A stretch of DNA of 53,713 nucleotides from an uncultured bacterium (lineage in GTDB: Bacteria; CAIWAD01). Made by a program: the position numbers and the translations under genes. Below, one piece after another: positions 1 through 9,206 of this stretch. The notes under the pieces were generated by a model. That model did not search any database and was not told the DNA's origin. It was given only the letters and a program-made list of their open reading frames with translations. The number at the start of each line of letters is the position of its first letter. The first letter of the stretch is position 1. The stretch lies in contig CAIWAD010000275.1 of NCBI GenBank assembly GCA_903910645.1, positions 1-53,713 of the forward strand, in the 5' to 3' direction.

Positions 1-1956
1 ACCGCGTTGGTGGGGCGCAACGACTGCGGCAAGTCCGCTGTCATTGATGCAATCAGATACGCCCTTTTGACACGCGATCAGAACTACCTTCGTGTTCAGC
101 CTGATGACTTTCATGTCGACGAGTTGGGGCAGCAATCCGACGAGATTCACATCCAATGCCGCATGGACGATCTCGATGACGAAGAGAAAGGGGCATTCGT
201 AGAATACCTCTCGTACAACGGTTGTGATGTTTCTCTATTCATCAATTGGTCAGCCATCAAGCGAGGCCAGTCGCCAAGCGCTCGTCGGTGGGTTGATGTA
301 TCGGTTCGCAGTGGTATTGATGGTACTGGTCCTGCATTCGAGTCCGCTGTTCGTGAACTGATTGCATGCACCTACCTTCGTCCCCTTCGCGACGCTGCCC
401 GGGAGATGTCGTCTGGGCGCGGTTCACGATTGTCACAGATCTTGGTGAACATTCCAGCGATCAGCCAGGGCGAGGCTTTCGACGAGAACTCCCCGCCAGC
501 CGAGCCAAACGAGGTGGGCAAACTGAGTCTTCTGGGATTGGCGGACTATTTCCGCCATGGTGTGAAGAACCACGAGGGGGTGAATGGGGCAGAAAAGTCA
601 ATCAACGATCAATACTTGTCCTCCATTCTTCTAAAGGGCGACAGCTTACGAAGTAAGATTGATATTACTGAAGGAGGTAGCGATACAATTCGCCTTCGTC
701 AGATCCTTGAACGATTAGAACTAGGACTACTAGAAGCTTCAGATGACAGCGCACGAGGCCAATATGGCCTTGGGTCAAACAACATTCTTTTCATGGCATG
801 TGAGTTACTCCTGCTGGGGCGAGAGCCAGAAGGACTGCCCTTGCTCCTCATCGAGGAGCCTGAAGCACACCTTCATCCACAACGCCAATTGCGCTTAATG
901 GACTTCCTATCAAAGGTGGCAGCCGGCAAGAAGGTAGAATCGCTGCGTGCAGTTCAGGTTATACTGACCACCCACAGCCCGAATCTGGCATCAACCATTC
1001 CGCTCCAGAATCTCGTTATCCTGGAGGGCGGACGCGCTTTTCCTCTTGCGAGGGGTGAAACAAAGCTTGCCACCAATGACTACAGATTCCTTGAACGCTT
1101 CCTCGATGTCACAAAGGCAAACTTGTTCTTTGCACATGGTGTCATTGTCGTCGAGGGTGATGCCGAAGCCCTGTTGATCCCGACGATTGCCCGGCTCCTG
1201 GATGCCGACATCACCGAGCACGGCATCTCAGTCGTGAATGTTGGCGGGACCGGGCTCCGACGCTACGGCAGGATCTTCCAACGGTCAGATGAAAGTGCGC
1301 CGATGCTATCCACTCCTGTCGCCTGTCTGGCGGATATGGATGTGATGCCAGACTGCGCCCCAGCCATCTTGGGATTGGTCAAGGGGGACGAAGACGAGCA
1401 ATGGACAAACCCAAAGCGTCGCTGGAAGGCTTTACGTGACTTTGGAATCGATTTGATGTCCCGCGAGCAGTCGTTGAATGAGCGACGTGCTAGCCTCCGC
1501 GCTTTCGACGGTCAGTCTGTAAGGACGTTCATTGCTGACCACTGGACCTTCGAGTTCGACTTGGCATGCAGCGGCCTCGCTGAGGAGGTCTACATAGCCG
1601 CAACCCTGGCAAAGCACGATGACGCTATCTGTGAGGGGAAGCTTGCCTGCGCTAATGTCATCGAGGAAGCCAAGGCTGAATTCGAAAGCATGACAGATTC
1701 AGCCGGAGGGGACCTGGATGTGCTTTGCAGTCGGATCTACAAGCTCTTTCATTCTCGTAACGCGTCGAAGGCGATCGCAGCACAGTACTTAGCCAACACC
1801 CTCGCCGAAGAAGGGGGCAAAGAGGGATTTGATCGATCGACCTTTGCTACGAAACTGCCCCGATACATCGTCGATGCAATCGCATATGTGAGCGGCGTTG
1901 AGATCGTGACGGTGAAACCGGCAGAATCAGATACTGTGGAAGAGGCTAATGGCTGA
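1..1956 (+). CDS. OLD-family ATP-dependent nuclease (GajA-like), 5' end cut off by window
   Basis: The reading frame is open from base 1, so the start lies outside the window; probably only some 25-30 residues are missing, because the Walker A motif (GRNDCGKS) sits at visible residues 5-12. Further motifs follow in order: Walker B (LLLIEEPEAHLHP, about residue 281), an H-loop (TTHSP, about 322), and a C-terminal TOPRIM domain with VVEGDAE (about 385) and a DxD-type acidic motif (ADMD, about 443). ABC-type ATPase plus TOPRIM is the layout of OLD nucleases, including GajA of the Gabija anti-phage system, which nicks DNA when nucleotide levels fall. The stop overlaps the start of the UvrD-like helicase gene by 8 bases, so the two are translationally coupled. 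At 651 or more residues it is longer than the characterised GajA (about 580). It could be another class 2 OLD system. The family assignment is secure; the Gabija label is an inference from the pairing. Confidence 0.85.
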   Translation, partial: TALVGRNDCGKSAVIDAIRYALLTRDQNYLRVQPDDFHVDELGQQSDEIHIQCRMDDLDDEEKGAFVEYLSYNGCDVSLFINWSAIKRGQSPSARRWVDVSVRSGIDGTGPAFESAVRELIACTYLRPLRDAAREMSSGRGSRLSQILVNIPAISQGEAFDENSPPAEPNEVGKLSLLGLADYFRHGVKNHEGVNGAEKSINDQYLSSILLKGDSLRSKIDITEGGSDTIRLRQILERLELGLLEASDDSARGQYGLGSNNILFMACELLLLGREPEGLPLLLIEEPEAHLHPQRQLRLMDFLSKVAAGKKVESLRAVQVILTTHSPNLASTIPLQNLVILEGGRAFPLARGETKLATNDYRFLERFLDVTKANLFFAHGVIVVEGDAEALLIPTIARLLDADITEHGISVVNVGGTGLRRYGRIFQRSDESAPMLSTPVACLADMDVMPDCAPAILGLVKGDEDEQWTNPKRRWKALRDFGIDLMSREQSLNERRASLRAFDGQSVRTFIADHWTFEFDLACSGLAEEVYIAATLAKHDDAICEGKLACANVIEEAKAEFESMTDSAGGDLDVLCSRIYKLFHSRNASKAIAAQYLANTLAEEGGKEGFDRSTFATKLPRYIVDAIAYVSGVEIVTVKPAESDTVEEANG

Positions 1957-3997
1957 TCCGTGGCCCCTCATTCCTGAGATCACTGCTGAAGATATTGAGT
2001 GGGCACGCAGACTCCTGGGGCTCCGGGATTTAGACCAACCGCGCCTTGATTTCCTGCGTACCTGCACAACACATGATGTATCCGCCTGTCCTGGGAGTGG
2101 CAAGACTACACTGATTGTTGCGAAGCTTGCCATCCTTGCCCGCAAGTGGCCTCATCGCACCCGAGGCATCTGCGTGCTCTCACATACGAATGCCGCCCGC
2201 GAGGAGATCCAAAAGAGTCTGCGAAGTACTGTTGTGGGGCAACAGCTCCTCTCTTATCCGCATTTCATTGATACCATCCATGGCTTTGTGAATCGATTCC
2301 TTGCTCTGCCATGGCTGAATGCGAATGGACTTCCTTCACCGACTGTTGACGATAACGCGGCAATTGCATACCGTTGCCGGATTCCGACCAAAGATGAATA
2401 TTGGAAGGTTGAGAGCTTCTTGAAACGAAGAGGTAGTAGTTTCGAACAGATTCGCCTTTTGGATAGAAATCTCGCAATCTGCCTTACAAAAAGTGCATTC
2501 CCATCTGGACCTGATTCCGAGTCGCACAAGATCGCCAAACGCGCAGTTTCGGAGTCTACTCATGCAGGGTACTTCTGCTATAACGAAATGTTTATCTGGG
2601 CGAAAGCTCTTCTTGAAGATTATCCTGCCGTTTCAAAATGGCTCCAGTGCCGATTTCCATTGGTTATGATTGACGAAATGCAAGATACCACCAGGCTTCA
2701 GGCAGAGATTCTGGAAGAAGTTTTCCCTACCACAAGCCCAATTAATGCTTTACAGCGCGTAGGTGACCCAAATCAAGAGATATTTGGTGACGAGAGCTCA
2801 GACTCGACGCATGGCAGCACTTTTCCTGAACCATCCGCGTGCATGGTGATCCCAACCAGTTACAGGTTTGGACCTCGGATAGCCGCACTTGCCTCACCTT
2901 TTGCGATAAGCGCAGTGGGTCCCAATGGCCTTCAAGGCGCGGGTCCTCGGGTGGTCGGGGACGCCCGCGCGTGCGACACAAATGCAGTGTTCATCTTCCC
3001 CGACGCCAGCCCCCAATGTGTTTTGGATGCGTACGGCCGGCACGTTCTTACACACTTCAGTGATACTGCATTGAAACAAGGCAGAGTGGCTGCCGTAGGC
3101 GGAGTGCATCAAAGCGCGAGCGATGTGACTGTAGGCCATCCGCACTTCCCGAAAACCGTATCTCATTATTGGTGTGGCTACTGCGCCGAAGTTGCTCGAC
3201 GTGAGGCGCATCCTCGGACGCTGGTTCAATATGTCCATATGGCCCAGGCATTGGCACGAAGCGAGCGCAACCTCTCGCCGGGGGCAGAGAAGATCTCGGC
3301 TGGACTGGTGCGCTTGGCTCGTCGTATGGGTGGCACCTGCTTACTGAATAGACGATCTCCATCACACCGCGCGCTCACTGAGGCGCTGACCAGTAATGAT
3401 GAGGCCGCTGCGGCATACCACCGCCTATTGCGTGCTTTCCTAATCAACCAGGAGCCACTGACTCCCGCATCCTGGGAAGAGCACCAAGCCGACGTGTTAC
3501 AAGCTGCATCAGGCCTTATCGATTCAGGATTGTCCCGTGAACCTGATGACACCTTCTTGCATTGGGCGGAGCATGACATGTCGCTCAATGTTTCCGCTGC
3601 ACCACCTTCGATGGTTACCGGTCCTAACATCTATCGCGTTGGAGATGACACTGGGCGGTGCGTCGATATCCACCTCGGTTCTGTGCACTCGGTAAAAGGT
3701 CAAACCCATCTGGCGACGATGCTTCTTAGTACATACCGGTACGATCATTCGGCGAAGAAGATACTGCCATGGTTACTCGGTGATAAAATGAATCTGTGCG
3801 GTGCTGGGTCGCGAGACCGAAGTCGGTTGTTGCTTACGTACGTAGCGATGACGCGGCCAAGTCACCTCTCATGTCTGGCGATTCCAAGATCAGCACTTGG
3901 TGATGACGTCGAGCAGCCCAAGATCATCGCCAAGCTTCGGGAGCGCGGGTGGGCTGTGGCTGAGCTGATAAACGGTGAGACGGTTTGGCGTCTATGA
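1949..3997 (+). CDS. UvrD/PcrA-like superfamily 1 helicase (GajB-like)
   Basis: 682 residues. The helicase motifs appear in order: Walker A CPGSGKTT (about 47-54), motif Ia-like region VLSHTNAAREE (about 72), Walker B IDEMQD (241-246), motif III GDPNQEIFG (from 272), motif IV-like SYRFG (about 305), motif V VHSVKGQT (about 578) and motif VI TYVAMTR (about 630). This is the UvrD pattern, and together with the overlapping upstream OLD nuclease it matches GajB, the partner in Gabija. Characterised GajB is near 500 residues, so this one carries extra sequence, mostly between motifs IV and V (roughly residues 320-570). ATG at 1949 lies inside the end of the nuclease gene. It could be a host repair helicase, but the coupling makes a defence role more likely. 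Confidence 0.82.
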   Translation: MADPWPLIPEITAEDIEWARRLLGLRDLDQPRLDFLRTCTTHDVSACPGSGKTTLIVAKLAILARKWPHRTRGICVLSHTNAAREEIQKSLRSTVVGQQLLSYPHFIDTIHGFVNRFLALPWLNANGLPSPTVDDNAAIAYRCRIPTKDEYWKVESFLKRRGSSFEQIRLLDRNLAICLTKSAFPSGPDSESHKIAKRAVSESTHAGYFCYNEMFIWAKALLEDYPAVSKWLQCRFPLVMIDEMQDTTRLQAEILEEVFPTTSPINALQRVGDPNQEIFGDESSDSTHGSTFPEPSACMVIPTSYRFGPRIAALASPFAISAVGPNGLQGAGPRVVGDARACDTNAVFIFPDASPQCVLDAYGRHVLTHFSDTALKQGRVAAVGGVHQSASDVTVGHPHFPKTVSHYWCGYCAEVARREAHPRTLVQYVHMAQALARSERNLSPGAEKISAGLVRLARRMGGTCLLNRRSPSHRALTEALTSNDEAAAAYHRLLRAFLINQEPLTPASWEEHQADVLQAASGLIDSGLSREPDDTFLHWAEHDMSLNVSAAPPSMVTGPNIYRVGDDTGRCVDIHLGSVHSVKGQTHLATMLLSTYRYDHSAKKILPWLLGDKMNLCGAGSRDRSRLLLTYVAMTRPSHLSCLAIPRSALGDDVEQPKIIAKLRERGWAVAELINGETVWRL

Positions 3998-4057
3998 AGG
4001 ACGGTCCATTAATGCTGTTGTTGGTTATAGAGAACGAAACCTGATATAGGTTCGCTT
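3998..4057 (+). promoter_or_regulatory. Short spacer with possible sbcDC promoter
   Basis: Sixty bases separate the helicase from sbcD. TTGTTG, an 18-base spacer and TGATAT form a passable sigma70-like promoter ending about 14 bases before the sbcD ATG. An imperfect inverted repeat (GAAACCT...AGGTTC) overlaps the -10 box. Only a weak AGG is available as ribosome-binding site. This suggests sbcDC is transcribed separately from the Gabija-like pair. Confidence 0.3.
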
Positions 4058-5320
4058 ATGAGATTCATCCACTCCTCCGACTGGCACCTCGGCCAAACCC
4101 TCCGAGGCTTCGACCGGACCCGGGAGCACCAGGTCTTCCTGGATTGGCTGCTCCAGACCCTCGAGGAGACCGCCGCGGACGCCCTGCTTATTGCCGGGGA
4201 CATTTTCGACCAAGCCAATCCTTCCGCCGAGGCTCAGGCCCTGTTCTACCGGTTCCTGGCGGACGCCCGGCGCAGACTACCGCGCTTGGATGTGGTGGCC
4301 ATCGCCGGCAACCACGACTCTCCCGGCCGGCTGGAGGCGCCCAGGCGATTGCTGAAGGACTTCGGCATCCACATGACCGGCCATTGCAGCCTGCAGGACG
4401 ACTTGGCAGACGCGCCAACCGACGGGGTGCTGGACCGGCTGCTGACGCCGCTGCACAGCGCGGACGGCGAAGTGTGCGCTTGGCTGCTGGCCGTGCCCTT
4501 CCTGCGCCCAGGCGACCTGCGGGATGGCTCCGGCCTGGGGCACCAGGCCGCCCTGCGAGCGGTCTACCGCCGCCTGGCCGACGCGGCCCTGGAGCGCTGC
4601 CGGAACGCCGAGGCGCTGCTCGCCATGGGCCATCTGCACGTGCAGGGCGGCATCGTCTCCGAGTTGTCCGAACGCCGGCTGATCATCGGCGGCGAGGAGG
4701 CCGTGGACGTGGGCGTCTTTCCTGAGGAGGCGGCCTACGTGGCGTTGGGCCATCTTCACCGGCCCCAGGCGGTGAAGGACCACCCGCACATCCGCTATGC
4801 CGGATCGCCCCTGCCCTTGTCCTTCCCGGAAGCGGACCATCCTCATCAGGTGCTCCAGGTCGATCTCGGCGGAGAGGGCGTGGTGATCACGTCGCTGCCG
4901 ACGCCCAGAGCGGCCCAGCTGCTGCGTCTGCCGGCGGAACCTCTTTCGCTCGACCACGTGGTTGAGCTGTTGTCCACCTACCCCTTTGCCCCGTCGGAAT
5001 CCGGCATCTGGCCGCTGCTTGAAGTGCGGATCCGCGAGGCCATCCTGCCCGTCGAGTTCCGCCAGCGGTTGGAGGCCGTCCTGGAAGGCAAGCCGGTCCG
5101 CTTGGCGGGAATCGACCGCTACCGACCCGCCCTGCCGGATCCATCCGTGGATGAGGCGGCCACCGCGCCAGCTCGCGCGGATGCGCGGCGTCTGGATCCT
5201 GCGCAAGTCTTCGCTCGCCGGTTGGACGAGGAAGGTGAGCTGCCGGACCGCGCCGAGTTGGAGGCGGCTTTCGCGGAGTTGCTGGATCAAGCCTATCAGG
5301 GACAGGGAGGCCGCGCATGA
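4058..5320 (+). CDS. sbcD: Exonuclease SbcCD subunit D (Mre11-like nuclease)
   Basis: 420 residues, normal for SbcD. The calcineurin-like metallophosphoesterase motifs are all present: SDWHLG (D8, H10), GDIFD (47-51), GNHD (84-87), GHLH (191-194) and a second GHLH about residue 231. These bind two Mn ions and cleave DNA ends and hairpins. The protein works with the SbcC ATPase, encoded immediately downstream with an ATGA start/stop overlap, to process hairpins, blocked ends and long palindromes. The C-terminal 100 residues are the usual capping region that contacts SbcC. ATG is followed directly by the conserved MRFIHSSDWH, so the start is secure. Confidence 0.95.
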   Translation: MRFIHSSDWHLGQTLRGFDRTREHQVFLDWLLQTLEETAADALLIAGDIFDQANPSAEAQALFYRFLADARRRLPRLDVVAIAGNHDSPGRLEAPRRLLKDFGIHMTGHCSLQDDLADAPTDGVLDRLLTPLHSADGEVCAWLLAVPFLRPGDLRDGSGLGHQAALRAVYRRLADAALERCRNAEALLAMGHLHVQGGIVSELSERRLIIGGEEAVDVGVFPEEAAYVALGHLHRPQAVKDHPHIRYAGSPLPLSFPEADHPHQVLQVDLGGEGVVITSLPTPRAAQLLRLPAEPLSLDHVVELLSTYPFAPSESGIWPLLEVRIREAILPVEFRQRLEAVLEGKPVRLAGIDRYRPALPDPSVDEAATAPARADARRLDPAQVFARRLDEEGELPDRAELEAAFAELLDQAYQGQGGRA

Positions 5321-8300
5321 GGATCCTGGCCATCCGCGGCAGCAACTTGGCCTCCTTGGCCGGACCCTTCGAGGTCGACTTCACCGCGGAGCCTCTGCGG
5401 GATTGCGGCCTGTTCGCCATCAGCGGCCCCACGGGATCCGGCAAGAGCACCTTGCTGGACGCACTCTGCTTGGCCCTCTACCACGACACTCCCCGCTTGC
5501 TCCTGGCGGGCGAACGAGATGTGACGGTTCCGGATGTGGGAGACCATACCACGTCACCGTCGGACCCTCGCAATCTGCTGCGTCGCGGTTGTGGCGAGGG
5601 GCACGCGGAAGTGGATTTTGTGGGGATCGGGGACATCCGCTACCGCGCCCGCTGGGCTGTGAGGCGGGCCCGCGGCAAGGCGGAGGGGAAGCTCCAGGGA
5701 TTGGATGTCAGCCTGTTGGATCTGGACAGCGGCACCACGCTCGCGACCCAGATCGGCGAGACGGCCGCAGCCATCGAGGCGCGCGTGGGATTGACCTTCG
5801 ACCAGTTCCGCCGGGCCGTGCTGCTGGCCCAGAACGACTTCGCCGCGCTGCTCAAGGCCAAGCAAAACGAGCGCGCCAGCCTGTTGGAAGCCTTGACCAG
5901 CACCGAGGTGTTCTCGGTGCTTTCGCGGTTGGCCCATGAACGATCTGCCCAAGAACGCGCGGAGGTGGAACGCCTGCGCGCGGAGGCGGGCGCAGTGCGA
6001 CTGCTGACTCCCGAGGAGCTTGCCGAGCTGCAGACCGCCATGGAAAGCCAGCTGGCCGAGCGTGGTCGATTGGAGACAGACCTGCAGGGGATCGAACTCG
6101 AACAGCGCTGGCATGCGGAGCGGGAGCGCCGGACACGTGAGCTGAACGCTGAAGTGGCGGTCCATGGCCAGCTGGTGGATGAACAGGAGTCCCACTACGA
6201 TGCGGACAATGAACTGCGTGCGTGGGCCTGCCTGCTTCCCTTGCTGGGCGACTGGGTCAGCCGCAACGAGCTGACCGGCCAAATCGGCCGGGTGCAGGAC
6301 GACATCGAGGCGCTGAACGCGAGATCGCGCACCCTTCATGAAGAGGTGGAGACCACCCGATCCCGGTTGGAAACCGCGCAGTCCACGCTGCGGGGGGCAG
6401 AAGAAGGACGCTGCGCCGCGCTGCCCCGCATCCAGCGCGCGCGGCGGCTTGACCAGTCCATCCTGCTCGAGAGCAAGGAACGCGAGCGGGTGGAGCGGGC
6501 CATCGCCGAGACGGAAGAGGCCCGGAGGCGGATCGAGCAGGCAAAGGTGGACCTTCAAGATGAACTGGCGGTCCATCGTGGACACGTCGAGGCGTGGAGC
6601 GTCTGGCGGAGCGGGCATCCTCACCTTGCGGGCGTGGCGGACCCGTCTTGGCCCGCGGTGGGAGCCTGGCTGCGATCCCTTGTGGAGGACATCCACGCGG
6701 CCAGGGATCTTCGCGAAGCGGGCGACGAGCAGGCTGGCGAACTCAAGGACCTGCGCACGCTGCAGAGCCGGCTGGTCCAGGAAGTGGATACCGCCCAGGC
6801 CGCCCTCGAGGTTGCCCGGATGTCCGACACCCAGGCGCGTCAAGGCTTGACAGCCCTGCGGCCGGATGAACTGGCGCAAGAGCAGCGGACACACCATGAG
6901 CGTGCGCGGTTGTCGGACAGGTTTTCCCAACAGGTCGAGGCGCTAGCCCGGGCGGAGGGCGCGCTCGCGGCTGTCCGCGATTCGATCCCTCAACTGGTGA
7001 GAGAACAGACTGACGCCAGCGCAGAACTCGAACAGGCTGAGCAGGCGACGGAAACGGCCCGCAAACGGCGCGATGACGCCCAAGCCGCCATGGAAAAGGC
7101 CCGGCTGGTGGCGGACGCGCACACCCAGCAGCTGCGTGACACCCTCGTCGAGGGCGAAGCCTGTCCGGTCTGCGGTTCCAAAACCCACCCAGGCGTGTCT
7201 ACCGTGGATGAGCCGCTGGCCGCGCTGCTGGGCCAACTGGACGCAGGTGTCCGCGACAGACAAGCGGAGCAGGACACGGCCACCAAGCGCCTAGCCCACG
7301 TGACAGCCCATTTGGTGGAGTTGCAGCGCAGGCTCGACGATGCGCTCCGCTTGCAGGAGGACGAAGAGGACAGCCTGGAGAAAGCCCGCGCCGAGGTGCT
7401 GGACGTGGCAGCGGCGCTGGGCATGCCTTTGTCTGCCGATGGGCCCCTGCACGCCGCCGACGTGGCGAGGGAGCTGGAGAGACTGCTTGGCGACCTCCAT
7501 CGATCGCAAGAGGAACTGGCGCAGCGCGCGCGTCAAGTGGAGGCGGCCAGACGGGCCGCGGACAGCGCGCGGGAGACACTGGACGCTTGTGTCCAGGACA
7601 GGGAGCGCGTCCAGAAAGAGCAAGGCGAGCTGCGACAAGTCATCGAGCCGATGGAGTCGGCCGCGAGAGAACGATCCACGCGCTTGCAGTCCCTGGAAGA
7701 GCGGGTGGACACACTCGATCGGCAGTGTCTGGAAGCGGGGGTTGTGCTGCCGGCAGACCGAGATGGGCGCCTCGCCCTGCGGTCCACCTGGGTTGAAGGG
7801 GAGTCGATCCGGCATGAGGCCGAGGCGGCCCGGGTTCCACTGGCAACGATCGAGGGCAGTCTTGCCCAGCGAGAAGAGCAACTTCATGGTGTGGACAAGC
7901 AGATCCGAGACCTTGGGCAGGAGTTGTCCGGGGTGGACGAACGCTTGCGGCTCATTCGCCTGGAGCGGCAAGAGGTGCTCGAGGCATGCGACACGGAGAC
8001 CTACGCGCTGTCGCTGGATCACGCCGTGGCTGAGGCTCTGGCCCACAGGGACGAATGCCAGACCCTTCATGAGAAGGCTGTCGCGGACCAGTCCCAGTGC
8101 GGGCGGGAGCTGGGCACCCTGCTGGAACGGCGGCGCGGCTGGGAGGAGCTAAGGACCCGGGCGCAGACTTCCCTTGAGAGGATGCTGGCCGAGTTGGCGG
8201 CAGCTGGCGACCCCGTTCCCCCGCTGGATACGCTGGACGAAACTCTCGCGGGGATTCCGGACGATGTCCAAGTACGGCTGGAGCAGCTGCACGAACGGGA

Positions 8301-9048
8301 GGCGTCGCTTCGACAGGCTGTGGTTCGAGTGGAGGCGGCGCAACTGCGCTTGACGGACCACGAGCGCGAGGCGCTGTCGTCGCGTGCAGCGGAAGACGTG
8401 GCCGTGGCTCGCGGGGAGGTCTCCGCCGCCCTAGAATCCGTGCGCCAGGATCTGGCGCTTAACGCCGCCACAAAAGGCCAAGATGAGGCCGCCCGCCAGC
8501 AGTTTGAAGAGAAGGTCCGCTTGGTGGAGGCACAGGAAGGAGCAGCCAAGAAGTGGATGCGGCTGGACGCACTGATCGGCCAGGCGGACGGGTCGAAATT
8601 CAAGAAGTACGCCCAGCAGTTCACCCTGGAGATCCTGCTGGAGTACGCCAACCAGCACTTGGACAGTTTCGCCCCGCGCTACCAATTGCGGCGGGGCAAC
8701 GAGGCCTTGTCGCTGCTGGTGGTCGATCGCGATTTCGGCGAAGAGACCCGCACAGTGCATTCCTTGTCCGGTGGCGAGAGCTTCCTGGTGTCCTTGGGAC
8801 TTGCCCTGGCACTGGCCACTCTGTCTTCCGAGCGTGTCCGCGTGGAGTCGCTCTTCATCGACGAGGGCTTCGGCAGCTTGGACGCGGACACCTTGAACAC
8901 GGTGATGGAGGCCCTTGATCGCCTGCAATCCCAGGGCCGCCGAGTGGGCGTCATTTCGCATGTGCACGACATGGCGGAGCGCATCGGCACGCAGATCCGC
9001 GTGGAGCCCACGGGGCGCGGGCGAAGCCGTGTGGTGACGGTGGGGTGA
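5317..9048 (+). CDS. sbcC: Exonuclease SbcCD subunit C (Rad50-like ATPase)
   Basis: 1243 residues. The N-terminal Walker A is GPTGSGKST (37-45); a long coiled coil rich in E, R, A and L fills about 200-560 and 650-1070; a zinc-hook CPVCG lies at the apex (about 616-620); the ABC signature LSGGES is near 1151 and Walker B LFIDEGFGSLD near 1180. This is a complete SMC-like ATPase that dimerises through the hook and gates the SbcD nuclease. It starts inside the sbcD stop (ATGA). The length is slightly above E. coli SbcC. No disruption is seen. Confidence 0.95.
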   Translation: MRILAIRGSNLASLAGPFEVDFTAEPLRDCGLFAISGPTGSGKSTLLDALCLALYHDTPRLLLAGERDVTVPDVGDHTTSPSDPRNLLRRGCGEGHAEVDFVGIGDIRYRARWAVRRARGKAEGKLQGLDVSLLDLDSGTTLATQIGETAAAIEARVGLTFDQFRRAVLLAQNDFAALLKAKQNERASLLEALTSTEVFSVLSRLAHERSAQERAEVERLRAEAGAVRLLTPEELAELQTAMESQLAERGRLETDLQGIELEQRWHAERERRTRELNAEVAVHGQLVDEQESHYDADNELRAWACLLPLLGDWVSRNELTGQIGRVQDDIEALNARSRTLHEEVETTRSRLETAQSTLRGAEEGRCAALPRIQRARRLDQSILLESKERERVERAIAETEEARRRIEQAKVDLQDELAVHRGHVEAWSVWRSGHPHLAGVADPSWPAVGAWLRSLVEDIHAARDLREAGDEQAGELKDLRTLQSRLVQEVDTAQAALEVARMSDTQARQGLTALRPDELAQEQRTHHERARLSDRFSQQVEALARAEGALAAVRDSIPQLVREQTDASAELEQAEQATETARKRRDDAQAAMEKARLVADAHTQQLRDTLVEGEACPVCGSKTHPGVSTVDEPLAALLGQLDAGVRDRQAEQDTATKRLAHVTAHLVELQRRLDDALRLQEDEEDSLEKARAEVLDVAAALGMPLSADGPLHAADVARELERLLGDLHRSQEELAQRARQVEAARRAADSARETLDACVQDRERVQKEQGELRQVIEPMESAARERSTRLQSLEERVDTLDRQCLEAGVVLPADRDGRLALRSTWVEGESIRHEAEAARVPLATIEGSLAQREEQLHGVDKQIRDLGQELSGVDERLRLIRLERQEVLEACDTETYALSLDHAVAEALAHRDECQTLHEKAVADQSQCGRELGTLLERRRGWEELRTRAQTSLERMLAELAAAGDPVPPLDTLDETLAGIPDDVQVRLEQLHEREASLRQAVVRVEAAQLRLTDHEREALSSRAAEDVAVARGEVSAALESVRQDLALNAATKGQDEAARQQFEEKVRLVEAQEGAAKKWMRLDALIGQADGSKFKKYAQQFTLEILLEYANQHLDSFAPRYQLRRGNEALSLLVVDRDFGEETRTVHSLSGGESFLVSLGLALALATLSSERVRVESLFIDEGFGSLDADTLNTVMEALDRLQSQGRRVGVISHVHDMAERIGTQIRVEPTGRGRSRVVTVG

Positions 9049-9206
9049 TGCGATAAGTCACAATCACATTGCTCAGTACAAGGTGCCTGACTCCAGTAAC
9101 GAGCCACTTGCTTCTCATCTGCGAATTCTCCCTTCTGTGATGAGGTCACTCGGTCCTCAATCCCAGGTAATGGAATGGCAAAGCCTGACCGTCCAGCCCA
9201 ACCCGC
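9049..9206. other. Convergent intergenic gap between sbcC and the efflux operon
   Basis: 158 bases between two genes that end toward each other. I see no gene and no convincing hairpin with a T-run. It is A/T-richer than its neighbours. Confidence 0.5.

Noticed and set aside
4277-5290. 337-residue leftward frame in sbcD
   Set aside because: Antisense shadow of a clearly functional sbcD gene.
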